Shown here: piece by piece, positions 36,820-48,300 of the stretch | Layout of the letters: each line of letters begins with the position of its first letter | Position numbering within the stretch: the first letter of the stretch is position 1 | Origin: Ehretia macrophylla | Taxonomy: Eukaryota > Streptophyta > Magnoliopsida > Boraginales > Ehretiaceae | Direction of reading: 5' to 3' | NCBI GenBank assembly: GCA_037974665.1 | Contig: CM075771.1 | Span: forward strand, 34,456,425 to 34,520,424 | Length of the DNA: 64,000 nucleotides | Program-made: the position numbers and the translations under genes | Notes under the pieces: generated by a model | Told to the model about the DNA's origin: nothing | The model's database searches: none | The model's input: the letters and a program-made list of their open reading frames with translations, nothing else

Positions 36820-38324
36820 TCTATGGAGACCCGACACACGAAAAGTGGACACTTGAAATACTTCTTGGCTAATCCAGTTTGTTTCACCATTCCGTAAGTT
36901 TGTCACTACAAATTTTTCATCTTCAATTGTCAATTGATATTCATATATAATTATACATATATATAACTCTTTGAAGTTACATGCATTGAATCATCAATCG
37001 TGCATCTGAAAATATACGATTTAATGGTTTAAATTAGTTATTAAAAATCATTTTAATTGTGCATAACAAAAAGGTAAAAACATGACATGACACAATATGA
37101 TCCTACGCTAACAAAAAGACTTGGAACATATATGATTGCTTAGTTCATGTGTCATGCTAGTCACTTTATGGGCAAGACAAAACATGTCTCTATCTGAATA
37201 GGTATTTTCGAGTGATTTATGCATTCATAGTATGAGAAAAAGGAGAGAAATGAGATCATCATAAGCCTAACTTGGTTGATGGCATCTCCTATATTGCATC
37301 AACAAGCATATTTAATGAAGCAAATACTAGGTGGAAGAATGATGACCTTTAATCACAAGAGATATAACATTTCAAAAATTAGGTAGTTCGGTGCATGAAT
37401 TTTAATTATGCACAACGTTCAAAGAAGACTCGGATTCATTTTAAAATTATTGTATTGTGGAACGAATATCAACACAAAATGTGTAGGTTTCCTAAATCAA
37501 GATTTGGTAGAAGGCTAAAGTAAGAAGAAATGCAATGCTAGGTGGCCTAGTACACTTGATGTCATTAGCTTGTTTGTTGTAGCAATGAATATCTAGTAGT
37601 TAACCTTTAGGCAACTGATTGGATTGCTAACCACGAATTGGGCTAACTTTTAGGCAACTCTACAATTACGAACATTTAGGCCCCGTTGCTCTTTCTAATC
37701 GAGAAGGGTAGAAAGGATTGTTGGTTATCTCAAGCCTTTTCTTTCCCACAACTTATACCTCTCTTGTAACCAAAAAAAAAAAAAAAAAGACAATCTTATA
37801 GCATGAACAAATTTAAGAAAAATTATTACAAACAGTTAGACAAATGTTCAACTCTCTCTCTCATGTGGTGCAGGTCACACGTGTATAGAGCTCACCCCCT
37901 GTGAGAGAGATGAATGTAAGACCCACCTCTTACAGGAAAGAGGAACAGATAAAAATTTGTTGTATATAATAGTTTATCCGAATTTAAAATGATGCACAGT
38001 GAACTTTGAGCCGTAATTTTGCACCAAAAGCTATTAAAAAAGTGATGCCTAGGCCCCAGAGAGAGCAGTGAGAGATGTACTGACATATTGCAACTTGTAT
38101 TTTCTGTTCTGTGCCATGATGTAGAAACGTTTGAAAAAACACTCATCACCATTGCAGCAATTGACCTTAAGCCGAAACCTAAAGTGACTATGTTCGAAGA
38201 ACTAAGGAGCAAGAGTACCATGGTTGGGACCAAAGGCTTAAAATTGTCTGCTCATTATTTGAGGGTCTAATTTCAAAGGGGGAGCATCTATTTCAGGCTC
38301 AAGTCCCCTCATAACTTTATAATG
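36820..38324. other. Intergenic, nothing recognised
   Basis: A short open frame at 38088-38270 (+) has near-coding composition (residues such as KPKPKVTMFEELRSK), but I cannot assign it to a family. It may be a gene fragment. A small inverted repeat with 'ctctctct' arms lies at about 37852-37910. Confidence 0.4.
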
Positions 38325-38612
38325 GTTAACTCTCCATGCAATTATAATGAAACAATATAAATATTTTACTACCATTGGATCTCCTTGTATGTTATAGCCT
38401 ATGAGGGTATACAATGTTCGCATTCTCCAAGACCAAGAGAGAACTTGAATCTCTTATAATGCTATGGTAAGGAACTATCCATGTAATTATAATGAAATGA
38501 TCTGGATTGTTCACCAACACAAAATCTCCATAACGTTATCTACTATAAGGGTATACATGAGAACGATGTTTGCATTCTCCAAGACCAAGAGAGATCTTGG
38601 ATACTTGCATGG
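38325..38612. repeat. Diverged direct duplication, two copies of about 115-125 bp
   Basis: 'ccatg(c/t)aattataatgaaa' starts copy 1 (about 38334) and copy 2 (about 38479). Both continue to 'gggtataca' and then 'gcattctccaagaccaagag' (38420-38439 and 38572-38591). Copy 2 has small insertions. Confidence 0.6.
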
Positions 38613-38654
38613 AAGACAAGGAAGGAAAGAAATCGTTTAAGAACTTGTACCTGA

Positions 38655-38845
38655 TGCCAATGGCAGAGCCAGACACCCAAACTCAGGGTGTGCACTCTTG
38701 TAGCGAGAGAGGTCAAGGTGTGCACTCATATAACAAAAATGTCCAATATAATGATTTTAAAAAAAAAAATAAATAAATAACCGAAAAAAATGTTTTTTTC
38801 CAAGTTGAGAGCACCGTCTTTAACACTTACCTCCGCCACTGCCAG
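38655..38845. repeat. Dispersed repeat, copy of 11909-12100
   Basis: The left end reads 'aatggcagagccag' and the right end 'ctccgccactgccag', which are roughly inverted. The internal match to the repeat in HMA intron 1 runs in the same orientation. Confidence 0.55.
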
Positions 38846-39381
38846 ATGCACTATGGCGCGTATGCTGCTGCTAGACACGAGGCCTAGAAACAGCATATAT
38901 AAGCATATCTGAACAAGTTTATAATCTCAAAGGAAACTGCCATGGTAGTTGTAGGGAAAAATGCCTGCTTAACTTAAGAAATGCACACAGTGATCATCAA
39001 CTGATGGTATGCACAATTCATGCCTGGAGGAAGAAAAGTGAAGCATAAGCAAGGAGACAATACGGAAAAGAAAAACAAATGCAGCACGTAGAGTTTTTAA
39101 ACCAAATATCTAGAGTACATTAACATCTTGCTGGAAATTGTTCCTGCCCTTTGCAGATACTACTTCAGAAAATTCAGAAACAGAATCTAAGAAAATTGAA
39201 TGTCTTCAGAGTGGTAATCTGCAGAGAGATCAGATCATTTGTTACATAATCTAAGAAACAGTACCATGTTTTGTCATGCCATGCTTACACTTCCACTTTT
39301 ACAGACTACTGCATAGGGTCCACCCAAGGTCCTCCACAAGGATTAACACTATCATTTGTAAGCTTCGAGCTTCATTACCGT

Positions 39382-42300
39382 TTACCTGAAAATAACAAGA
39401 GAAAACGAATGACACCAAATTAAGAAAAAATATATTTTGAGTCCAGAGAAAATGTTGTTCACCGAACCTTTTATAAACAGCAGTTACATCTTCGTTTAAG
39501 CGTGGTGTTTCCAGAAACACATCATCACAATTCTTCACATCTACGGATTCCATCACAAAATCTTGATTACCAGAATATTCATTCCATTCAAACCACATCT
39601 TCGCGATGGATTCTTTTCTAAAGCAAGTTTCATGGTCCTCCTCCTCCGGTGAACCAGAGGCAACCAATCTATATGTGAACACCTTCCGCAGCTGCCCAGG
39701 CCGGAATGCACGTCCAATGGCTTGGCGAGTAACAGATGGGTTCAGATGTACATCCAATATAATGATACGGGATGCTCCTACAAGTGATATCCCTTCACCA
39801 CATGCTTTAATCGATCCAAAAAAGACTCTAGCATCTGGAGAAGTGTTAAAGCGCTCCATTGATGTCTCGCGCAAGTCGGAGTCAGAGTCACCTGTGATCA
39901 TGAAAATTTCCTTTCCAACGCTGTAGCTTTTCACCTTCATAGTTAGTCTCTCCAGGAATTTCAGTGGCAAGAGATACTGGCTGAAAACGAGCAGCTTCTC
40001 CCCACTCGATTCACACAGCTGGAGAAGATTCAAGTAGAATTTGGCCTTCACTCCTTCTCTTGCTTCCAATTTCTCCAAAAGCATATCTATTTTCTGCTCA
40101 TCAACCCTATCTTTAACTACAGTATTCTTCGAAAGAGTCTTCAACTGTGGATGTACATATAATGCACTGCCTTCAGCACTTATTTTAAATTTTCTGTTCA
40201 ATCTTCTAAGCTCTGAAACTTCTTTTGTCTGGCTAGGGCTGAGTTTGAGGAGGACGGTGAAGTCAACAAGCCCTGGTAGTTCATCCAAGAAATCACCCCT
40301 GTAATAATGAAGGATTTTGCTGGTCATCTCCCGCAGATCCTTTATCACAGTCACTTTCCTCTTTAAATTATCATCTTTCAGTAGCGTGTGCTCAACTAAT
40401 TCAAAGAATTCATTGTCTGAACTCTTTTTCAAAAGACCCCTTTTACCAGATATATGCGCTCTGCTCAAGATACGTCTTTTGATAGCTTTAGATGTCTCCA
40501 ACCTCAGGAACTTCGGACGTACAAGATTCAAAATATTGAAAACCTCCTTCACATGGTTTTGGTAAAGAGTACCCGAGAGCACAACCTTTCTGGGTGTCTG
40601 AACCTTCTCAAGAGAGGTCAACACATCAGTATCCTGATTTCTGGGAGTATGACCCTCATCCAAGATAAGAATTGAGGGGCAAGTCAGCAAGATCTCTTGA
40701 CATGCAGCAGCCACCTTGCTGGCATCATTATCACATACTATTGACGAAAACTGCTTATATCCTAAAAACAAAATACTTCGATTTTCTGCCCATTGCTTTA
40801 AAACCTCGAGCTGCTGGGATCTACCATCTGCTTTGGCCGAGTAAAAGTCATAAAGTGGAATATCTTCCACTTGCCATCTTTCAAATTCCTTCTTCCAAGT
40901 TGCCAAGATGCCTCTTGGTAGTACAACCAATGGCCTTGCAAAAGGATATTTGGCCATGAAACTCTGTAAGAAGCTGATGATCATAAATGTTTTCCCAGAT
41001 CCAGGAGCATGGGCCATGATACAACCCCCAGGGTCATCTGCCACTAAGTTGCTTACCAGAAAATTGAAGCCCTCAACTTGGTGAGGTTTCATTTGTTTCC
41101 AATGCCGAGGATGAGCAGCGATTTCAGTAACAGAGAAATCCTGCCCACCTAATTTTGACCCATCAAAAACAATTTCATCACCATCCATTTTCTTAGCTGT
41201 CCGACCTTCATATCTATAGGTCTGTGTATTCTTTGTGCCCTAAACCAAATAAAAAAATCTTATCAGGAAATGCATTACAAATCTCAACCTGAAAAAGACG
41301 TTTACTTTCCCAAGTAATTTACAGTAAAACCTCTTAACCAGCAGAATTTGGTAACATCAATACATCATCCACTAATTGGCATGACTGATCTAAAACAGCG
41401 CACAAGATTTAAATAGAAGAAATTCAAAATGAGAGAGCGGAAGGCAACAAAAAGACAAACTTTGATGCTCCAACTTCCACCCATCAGTAAACAAACCAAT
41501 TATAAACACAGGGCTAAGGATCCATTAAAAATGGCACATGATACTAGTACACAAAGGACCACTCCAAGTACAATTGATTTATCTGATGTCCCCAGTCGAA
41601 AAGTTACTGGAGAAGAAAAAGAATTGACATGTTTGGCGTGGAGCAACCGGAGGAGTCGTCCATCATAATACAGTGTGACTGTCACAATAAATAACTTAAG
41701 ATAGTAAAACAATTTGTAATAGTAATTGCAGCTATTGAAATGCATGAATAGGTCATAGAGAAGACAACTGAGTGTAAGATACAGCTACTTACACTAGGGA
41801 CGGCAATGAGGATGGCCTTTGTTGGTACCCACCCTGCCCCCACCGCAAATGGGGATTATTGGGGCAAGAAATGGGGTGTAGGGGTTGAATTTTGTTCCTC
41901 ATGTGGGGGCCAAGCAGGACGTGGGGATAGGCCTTCCTTGCCTCACATTCCTCGCCCCACATTCATGTAAAATTATTTATCTACCTGATAAGGAGAACTC
42001 AACTAACTAACTCAGACTCTATTACTATCTCTGTATTACTTAAGCAGCAAGATTAGAGTTAGTATTAGTTAGGCTTTGGACTGACAGCTGGATACAGACT
42101 GTCAGCCCAAGAGGATCATGGCACTGCAGTTAGAACTCAGTCCATTTCTCTATAAATACTTGTACAGTGTATTCACAGTTATTAAGCAATAAAATTTCAC
42201 TTTTCAGATTCTCTTATTTCTCTCTCTAGATAGGTTTCTTACATGGTATCATAGAGCCATTTTTTTTTTTTCCTGATCCGCCATTGGAGATCATCCACAA

Positions 42301-45300
42301 TTCTCCATTAAAGCTTCAATCTGCAGCTTTCTTCAGACAGACGAAGCTCAACTGTGCAGAATTCAAAGAGATCAATCTCGAATCTGCACAACTCCAAACC
42401 CTAATTTCACTTCTTCTTGTTACTCCATTGGAGAACACATCAAATCACCATTTCTGTTGCATTTTGAAGCTTGGATTACTCAATCGAAGGCTCAACAAAG
42501 CTCCTTCTTGCATCATCTGCAGAAATTAGCTTCCAATCTTCCTTCTCAAACCCTACTTCTCAATTTTGCCCTAATTCTCATCATCTTCGTACCCTAGTTC
42601 TCATCTCTGATTCAAGTCTTCATCTTCATCCATGGATGATCTCAATCTTCCTCCAAAATTGAAGCTCCTCATTCAGAGCTTCAATTCTCTGGTGCATGTT
42701 AAGCTTGACAACAACAATTACAACATTTGGAAAACCCAAATGCAAACCATTTTGCTCGCTCACCATCTGTTCGATCATTTTACTGGAAAGACTCCTTGTC
42801 CACCACAGCATCTCACAGATGATCAGGGCAAAACCTCACTGAATCCAGCTTTTTCTACCTGGCATGACATTGATTTGCATTTAAAATCGTGTCTATTTGC
42901 ATCTATTTCCCGACCAGTTCTCCCACAAGTTCTACATCTTCCTACAGCTTCAGCCATTTGGGCTTCTCTTGAGCAAAGGTTCAATTCTATGAGCAGGTCT
43001 CATATTCAGCAGCTCAAACTGCAACTTCACAATCTGCACAAAGGAACTCAAACTATGCAGGCTTACATAGACACAGTTAAAACTATCAACAGTCAGTTAG
43101 CATCTGTAGGAGAGATCATTCAAGATGAAGATCTTGTTCTCTATGTTTTGAAGGGACTTCCTCCTGATTATGAGTCCTTCAAAGCCTCTGTTAGGCTCAA
43201 GGATACTCCCATTTCTACTCCTACTCTCTTCAGTCACCTTCTCACTGAGGAACTTCATCATAATTTGGCTCACAATTTTACCCTCTCAGACAACACCTCC
43301 ACAGACCTACACTCTGCACTATATACTAACAGAGAAGGTCCAAGAGGCAATTCTCAGAGAGGCAGAGGTAGAAACTCCAATAACAGAGGGGGCAGAGGAC
43401 AAAGAGGCCAAGGCAGAAGCTATTCCAATCTCCAAGGGTCTTCTTAGTCTCTCAACCCTAACTCTACCAACTCCAATGCTCCTCTGTACTGTCAGATTTG
43501 TGGTAAAAGAAATCACTCCGCTTTGGAGTGCTGGCACCGACTTGACACCTCAAACTACTCTGCAGTTCCAGCTGACAAGCAAGTCTACTCTGCCCAAACC
43601 AACTACTCAGCTACTTCATCATCTTATCCATGGTTATTGGACTCAGGAGCTAACACTCATGTGACTAATGACCCCAGTCAGATTCTCAACCCTCAGCCTT
43701 ATACTGGTTCAGACTCTGTCTCAGTTGGTAATGGCACCTCTCTTTCTATTAACAGCATTGGTTCTGGTATACTTCACACTCCCTCTGCTTCCCTGCATCT
43801 TTCTAATGTGTTATATGTTCCTAATATCTCTTCCAATCTCTTATCTGTTTACAAACTAACCAAAGATAACAATTGTACTGTGATTTTCACTGAAAAGGAA
43901 GTGACAATCCAGGACAATTCTACTTCCCAGGTCACGTACCAAGGCCCCTGTGACAGAGGCTTGTACCCCCTACCATCTTCACTTGCTTCCACAATCAATC
44001 TAGTGCAACACACTCCAATCTGCAACCCTACTCAAGTCTGCACTCCTGCAACTTTGTGGCATTACAGACTGGGGCACCCATCCAGAAATGCATCTAATAT
44101 TCTTTCCTCACTTCTGAATGTCAAGCTCAACTTCACTTCTGCTGAATGTTCTTCTTGCTTAGCTGCTAAGTCTCACAAAATGTCTTTTCCTGTATCTCGT
44201 AGTACTACTACTTCTGCTTTTCAATTAGTGCACTCTGATGTATGGGGACCTTCCCCAGTGTCATCTTGTATGAACTTCAAGTATTATCTAGTTTTCCTAG
44301 ATGATTTTACCAACTATACATGGATTTATCCTCTCAAGCAAAAATCTGAAGTTTACTCTGTTTTTGTTCAATTTACTATTATGATTCATACTCAGTTTGA
44401 TACCAAAATCAAAATCCTAAGAACAGATAATGGGACCGAGTTTGTAAATCGTAACTTGTCTTCATATCTGCAATCTCTAGGCATAGTTCATCAAACAACA
44501 TGTCCACACACACCAGAACAAAATGGCAAGTCAGAAAGGAAAAACAGACATTTAATAGAGACTGCCATCACTCTTTTACAACAGGCTCATCTCCCACCTA
44601 AATATTGGTTAAAAGCTGTTGCTACTGCCAATCATCTCATCAATAGACTACCTACATCAACCCAACATAATCAAACACCATATGAATCTTTGTTTAATAT
44701 TCCACCTGACTATACCCTTCTAAAAGTGTTTGGATGTCTGTGCTATCCTTTGCTCAGACCCTATTCCACACACAAGTTAGAGGTCAGATCAAAACCCTGT
44801 CTTTTCTTGGGATATTGCCCTACAACCAAAGGCTATAAATGCCAAGATTTACAAACTCACAGGCTATATATCTCAAGGCATGTCAGATTTCTGGAAAATG
44901 TGTTTCCTTATCCTACTACCAACTCTCTTGATTCCTCTAATCTCTTTTCCTTATACTCTCAGTTCACCACACCTCCTCCCCCACCTGATCCAGTTCCCCA
45001 CTACACTCCATCTAATCCACCCTCTGCTCACACTGAATCATCTACTTCCTCTTATTCCCGTTTCCCACCACCTGCGCCTGAACTCATACTCTCCTCCCCT
45101 GTTCCCACTTCTCCTTTATCTCTAACTGTTTCCCCCCAGCATCCACCTTCCACTTCTCTCACAGAGAATTCTGCTGCCACTCCCACAGAAAATTCTGCAA
45201 CTACTCCCACAGCGAATTCTCCTCCTTCTGATTTTTCCCTGTCTCCTCTCCCACTTCCCACACATATCCATCCTATGCTAACCAGATCACAAACTGGCTG

Positions 45301-48300
45301 CCTTCCCCCTCCTCTATATAACCTCAACACTCTCATCACCACACCACCCTCAACTGAACCCTTAACTTACAAAGAAGCTGCATCCTATTCAACCTGGCAA
45401 CAAGCTATGGCTGAAGAATATCAGGCCCTCCAACAACAGAAAACTTGGAATCTTGTTCCCTTACCCTCCAACAGAAAATCAATAGGCTGTAAGTGGGTCT
45501 ATAGAATTAAGAAACATGCTAATGGGTCCATAGCTAGGTTCAAAGCCAGGTTAGTAGCCAAAGGCTATCACCAAGAGCATGGTCTGGACTACACTGAAAC
45601 ATTCAGTCCAGTTGTCAAACAACAAACTATTAGGATTGTTCTCACCCTGGCAGTCACTTACAACTGGCCATTAAAACAATTGGATGTCTCAAATGCATTC
45701 TTACATGGCATTCTTAATGAAGAGGTCTACATGACCCAACCTCAAGGTTTCATTGATCCCACTTATCCTTCCTATGTTTGCAAATTAAACAAGTCTCTCT
45801 ATGGCCTCAAACAGGCCCCAAGGGCCTGGTATCAAATGCTTCATTCCTTCCTTCTTAACCAAGATTTCAAATGCAGCCAAGCTGACACATCTTTGTTTGT
45901 TAAGCTTAGTACTCAGTCAATACTCATTGTCCTAGTTTATGTAGATGACATCATAGTCACAGGTAATTCTAGTCTCTCTATTTCAGATCTCATTTCTTCT
46001 ATGGGTGCTCAGTTTGCAATGAAGGACCTTGGTCCACTAACCTACTTTCTTGGTCTTCAAGTCCAAACCACTTCTCAGGGTATTCTTCTCCATCAGCAAC
46101 AATATGTCACTGAACTGCTACACAAAGCAGGTTTAACTGCTTGTAATCCCTCCCCCACTCCAACATTTTCCAAAACTAACACTATTCCCCAAGCTCATCT
46201 GCTTCCTTATTCCAATCCTACTCAGTATAGGAGTCTCGTAGGAGCCTTACAGTACCTAACTATAACCAGACCTGACTTACAATATGTTGTTAACACCCTT
46301 TGTCAACATATGCATAACCCAACTGAGGGAGATTTCTGTTCTCTGAAGAAGGCATTGAGGTATGTTAAAGCAACAATCAGTCAAGGGATCTATTTCAGAA
46401 AGGGCAGTCTTCAACTCACAGCTTTTTCAGACTCTGACTGGGCAAGTGATATCACTGACAGGAAATCTACTACTGGTTACTGTGTTTATCTAGGTCACAA
46501 CCTTATTTCCTGGTGTTCTAAGAAGCATCCCACTGTGGCTAGGTCTTCCACAGAGGCCGAATATAGGGCTATGGCTCAAACAGCCTCTGAAATCAAGTGG
46601 ATATCCTACCTCTTGGCAGATTTAAAACTCCCTTCGACACTCCCTACTTTATTTTGTGATAATCAGTCAGCACTAGCTCTAGCAGCCAATCCAGTTTTTC
46701 ATGCTAGAACTAAACACATTGAAATAGATTATCATTTTATAAGGGAGCAGGTGGTGTCTCAGCAATTGCAGATTTCTTATATTCCTACTGCAGACCAGGT
46801 TGCAGACATATTCACTAAAGTGCTCTCCAAATCACAGTTCTACACTCTCAAAAGCAAACTGCCTTTGGCTCCTGCCACCGACAGTTTGAGGGGGGATGAT
46901 AAGGAGAACTCAACTAACTAACTCAGACTCTATTACTATCTCTGTATTACTTAAGCAGCAAGATTAGAGTTAGTATTAGTTAGGCTTTGGACTGACAGCT
47001 GGATACAGACTGTCAGCCCAAGAGGATCATGGCACTGCAGTTAGAACTCAGTCAATTCCTCTATAAATACTTGTACAGTGTATTCACAGTGATTAAGAAA
47101 TAAAATTTCACTTTTCAGATTCTCTTATTTCTCTCTCTAGATAGGTTTCTTACAATACCCTTATTTATTTACATGTACTAAAATTCCAGGGTTGTAAATA
47201 TAGAGAACCACTCACAAGCCATCAACCTAGATTTCAAAACTCTACAACTATAAATATAATAAATTAATCTTGTCCCTTTAGTTAATTGTTCAATGGCGAG
47301 TGATACATCTTGTCCTACTTATCATGATGAGGAGTCCAATGTATATTGTACTACTTGACATTCCCAAGTAGCGGATACTACTGAGATCTAGAAACTAAAG
47401 ATCAGTATTATTTTTCCTAACAAAACTAAATATCTGTATTTATTTTTCTAATCTGTATTTGTTTTTCTACAAAACTAAATACATTAATTTCTCATGTAAT
47501 TAGTATTTGACCTGTAACATCATATCCTTTGCGAATTGACAGAGTGATTAAGTCAAGAAAAATATTAATTGGGAATATTTCAAGCCTTGATCTTAATCTT
47601 CAGACGACATTTTTTTGGACATCTTTACCTGTAGTTTTCATGTTCAAATGTTATGGTTGACACTTCTTTTAGATGCTTAAAACTAGGTCAATGCAAAGAC
47701 ATAGTTAATCAAAATGATATATTTACTTTTTCAATGGAGACATGAAGCTCAATTTGTAATCCATATTTCTCTTTCTAACATTTATGTTAATATTTTTAAT
47801 TTTTAGAATTTTGGTCTAAGTTTTCAAATTTTGTGCTATAAATTAATCTCAATTTTGCATAGTTTAAAAGAAAAAAGAAAAACCGTGCGGGTAGTCCCCA
47901 TCCCACATGTGGATTTGGTAACAGGGCAGGACATGAGGAGATGTCTCCCCACCCCAAACCCGTCCCATTGCCATTCCTAACTTTCACTATTTTAGAGAAT
48001 ATGAAAACATCAAGTTGGGATGACATATTTCTTTCATTTGCAGTTGATGAATATCACCCCATAATTTGATCCAATAGAATTTAAAATGTCGGAGCCTTTG
48101 GCCATAAGATTTAATTAGAGTTATTAGCACTATATGGCTGTGGGAAATTGGCCATATTGCTATGGTCATAAAGCAGTTCCATCTGTCTATACTTAATTAA
48201 ACCAAAGATGAATAAATTTGGACAAGAAAATAAATTTCTGCCTGAAACAAATAAGAAAAGCAAAAGAGACAGCACACTCAAAACATGCATAATTCCACCT

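Larger units (their letters stand above)
41986..47154 (+). mobile_element. Near-intact Ty1/Copia LTR retrotransposon, 5169 bp
   Basis: The order is 5' LTR, primer-binding site, gag, protease, integrase, reverse transcriptase, RNase H, polypurine tract, 3' LTR. Integrase before reverse transcriptase defines Copia. The LTRs are 258 bp each with 4 differences, so insertion was fairly recent. The flanks 'ctacc' and 'atacc' form a 5-bp TSD with one mismatch. It lies antisense to the host gene and inside the hAT-like element. The short LTRs and the CCHC knuckle context suggest an Ale/Retrofit-like lineage, which is my inference. One in-frame TAG separates gag from pol; otherwise the reading frame is open. 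Confidence 0.95.
41795..47979. mobile_element. hAT-like non-autonomous element, interrupted by a Copia element
   Basis: The ends are inverted: 'tagggacggcaatg' at 41795 and 'cattgccattccta' ending 47979, with one mismatch. The flanking 8-mers are 'acttacac' (41787-41794) and 'actttcac' (47980-47987), an 8-bp TSD with one mismatch, as expected for hAT. Without the Copia insertion it is about 1.0 kb (191 bp left, about 825 bp right), with G-rich 'ggggcaagaaatgggg' text near the left end. No transposase frame. It lies in an intron of the DRD1-type gene. Confidence 0.75.

Noticed and set aside
38088-38270. 60-codon open frame (+)
   Set aside because: The KPKPKVTMFEELRSK stretch looks coding, but no family or neighbouring exon could be assigned.
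45052-45342. 96-codon frame on the minus strand
   Set aside because: Shadow of the proline/serine-rich spacer between integrase and reverse transcriptase in Copia pol.
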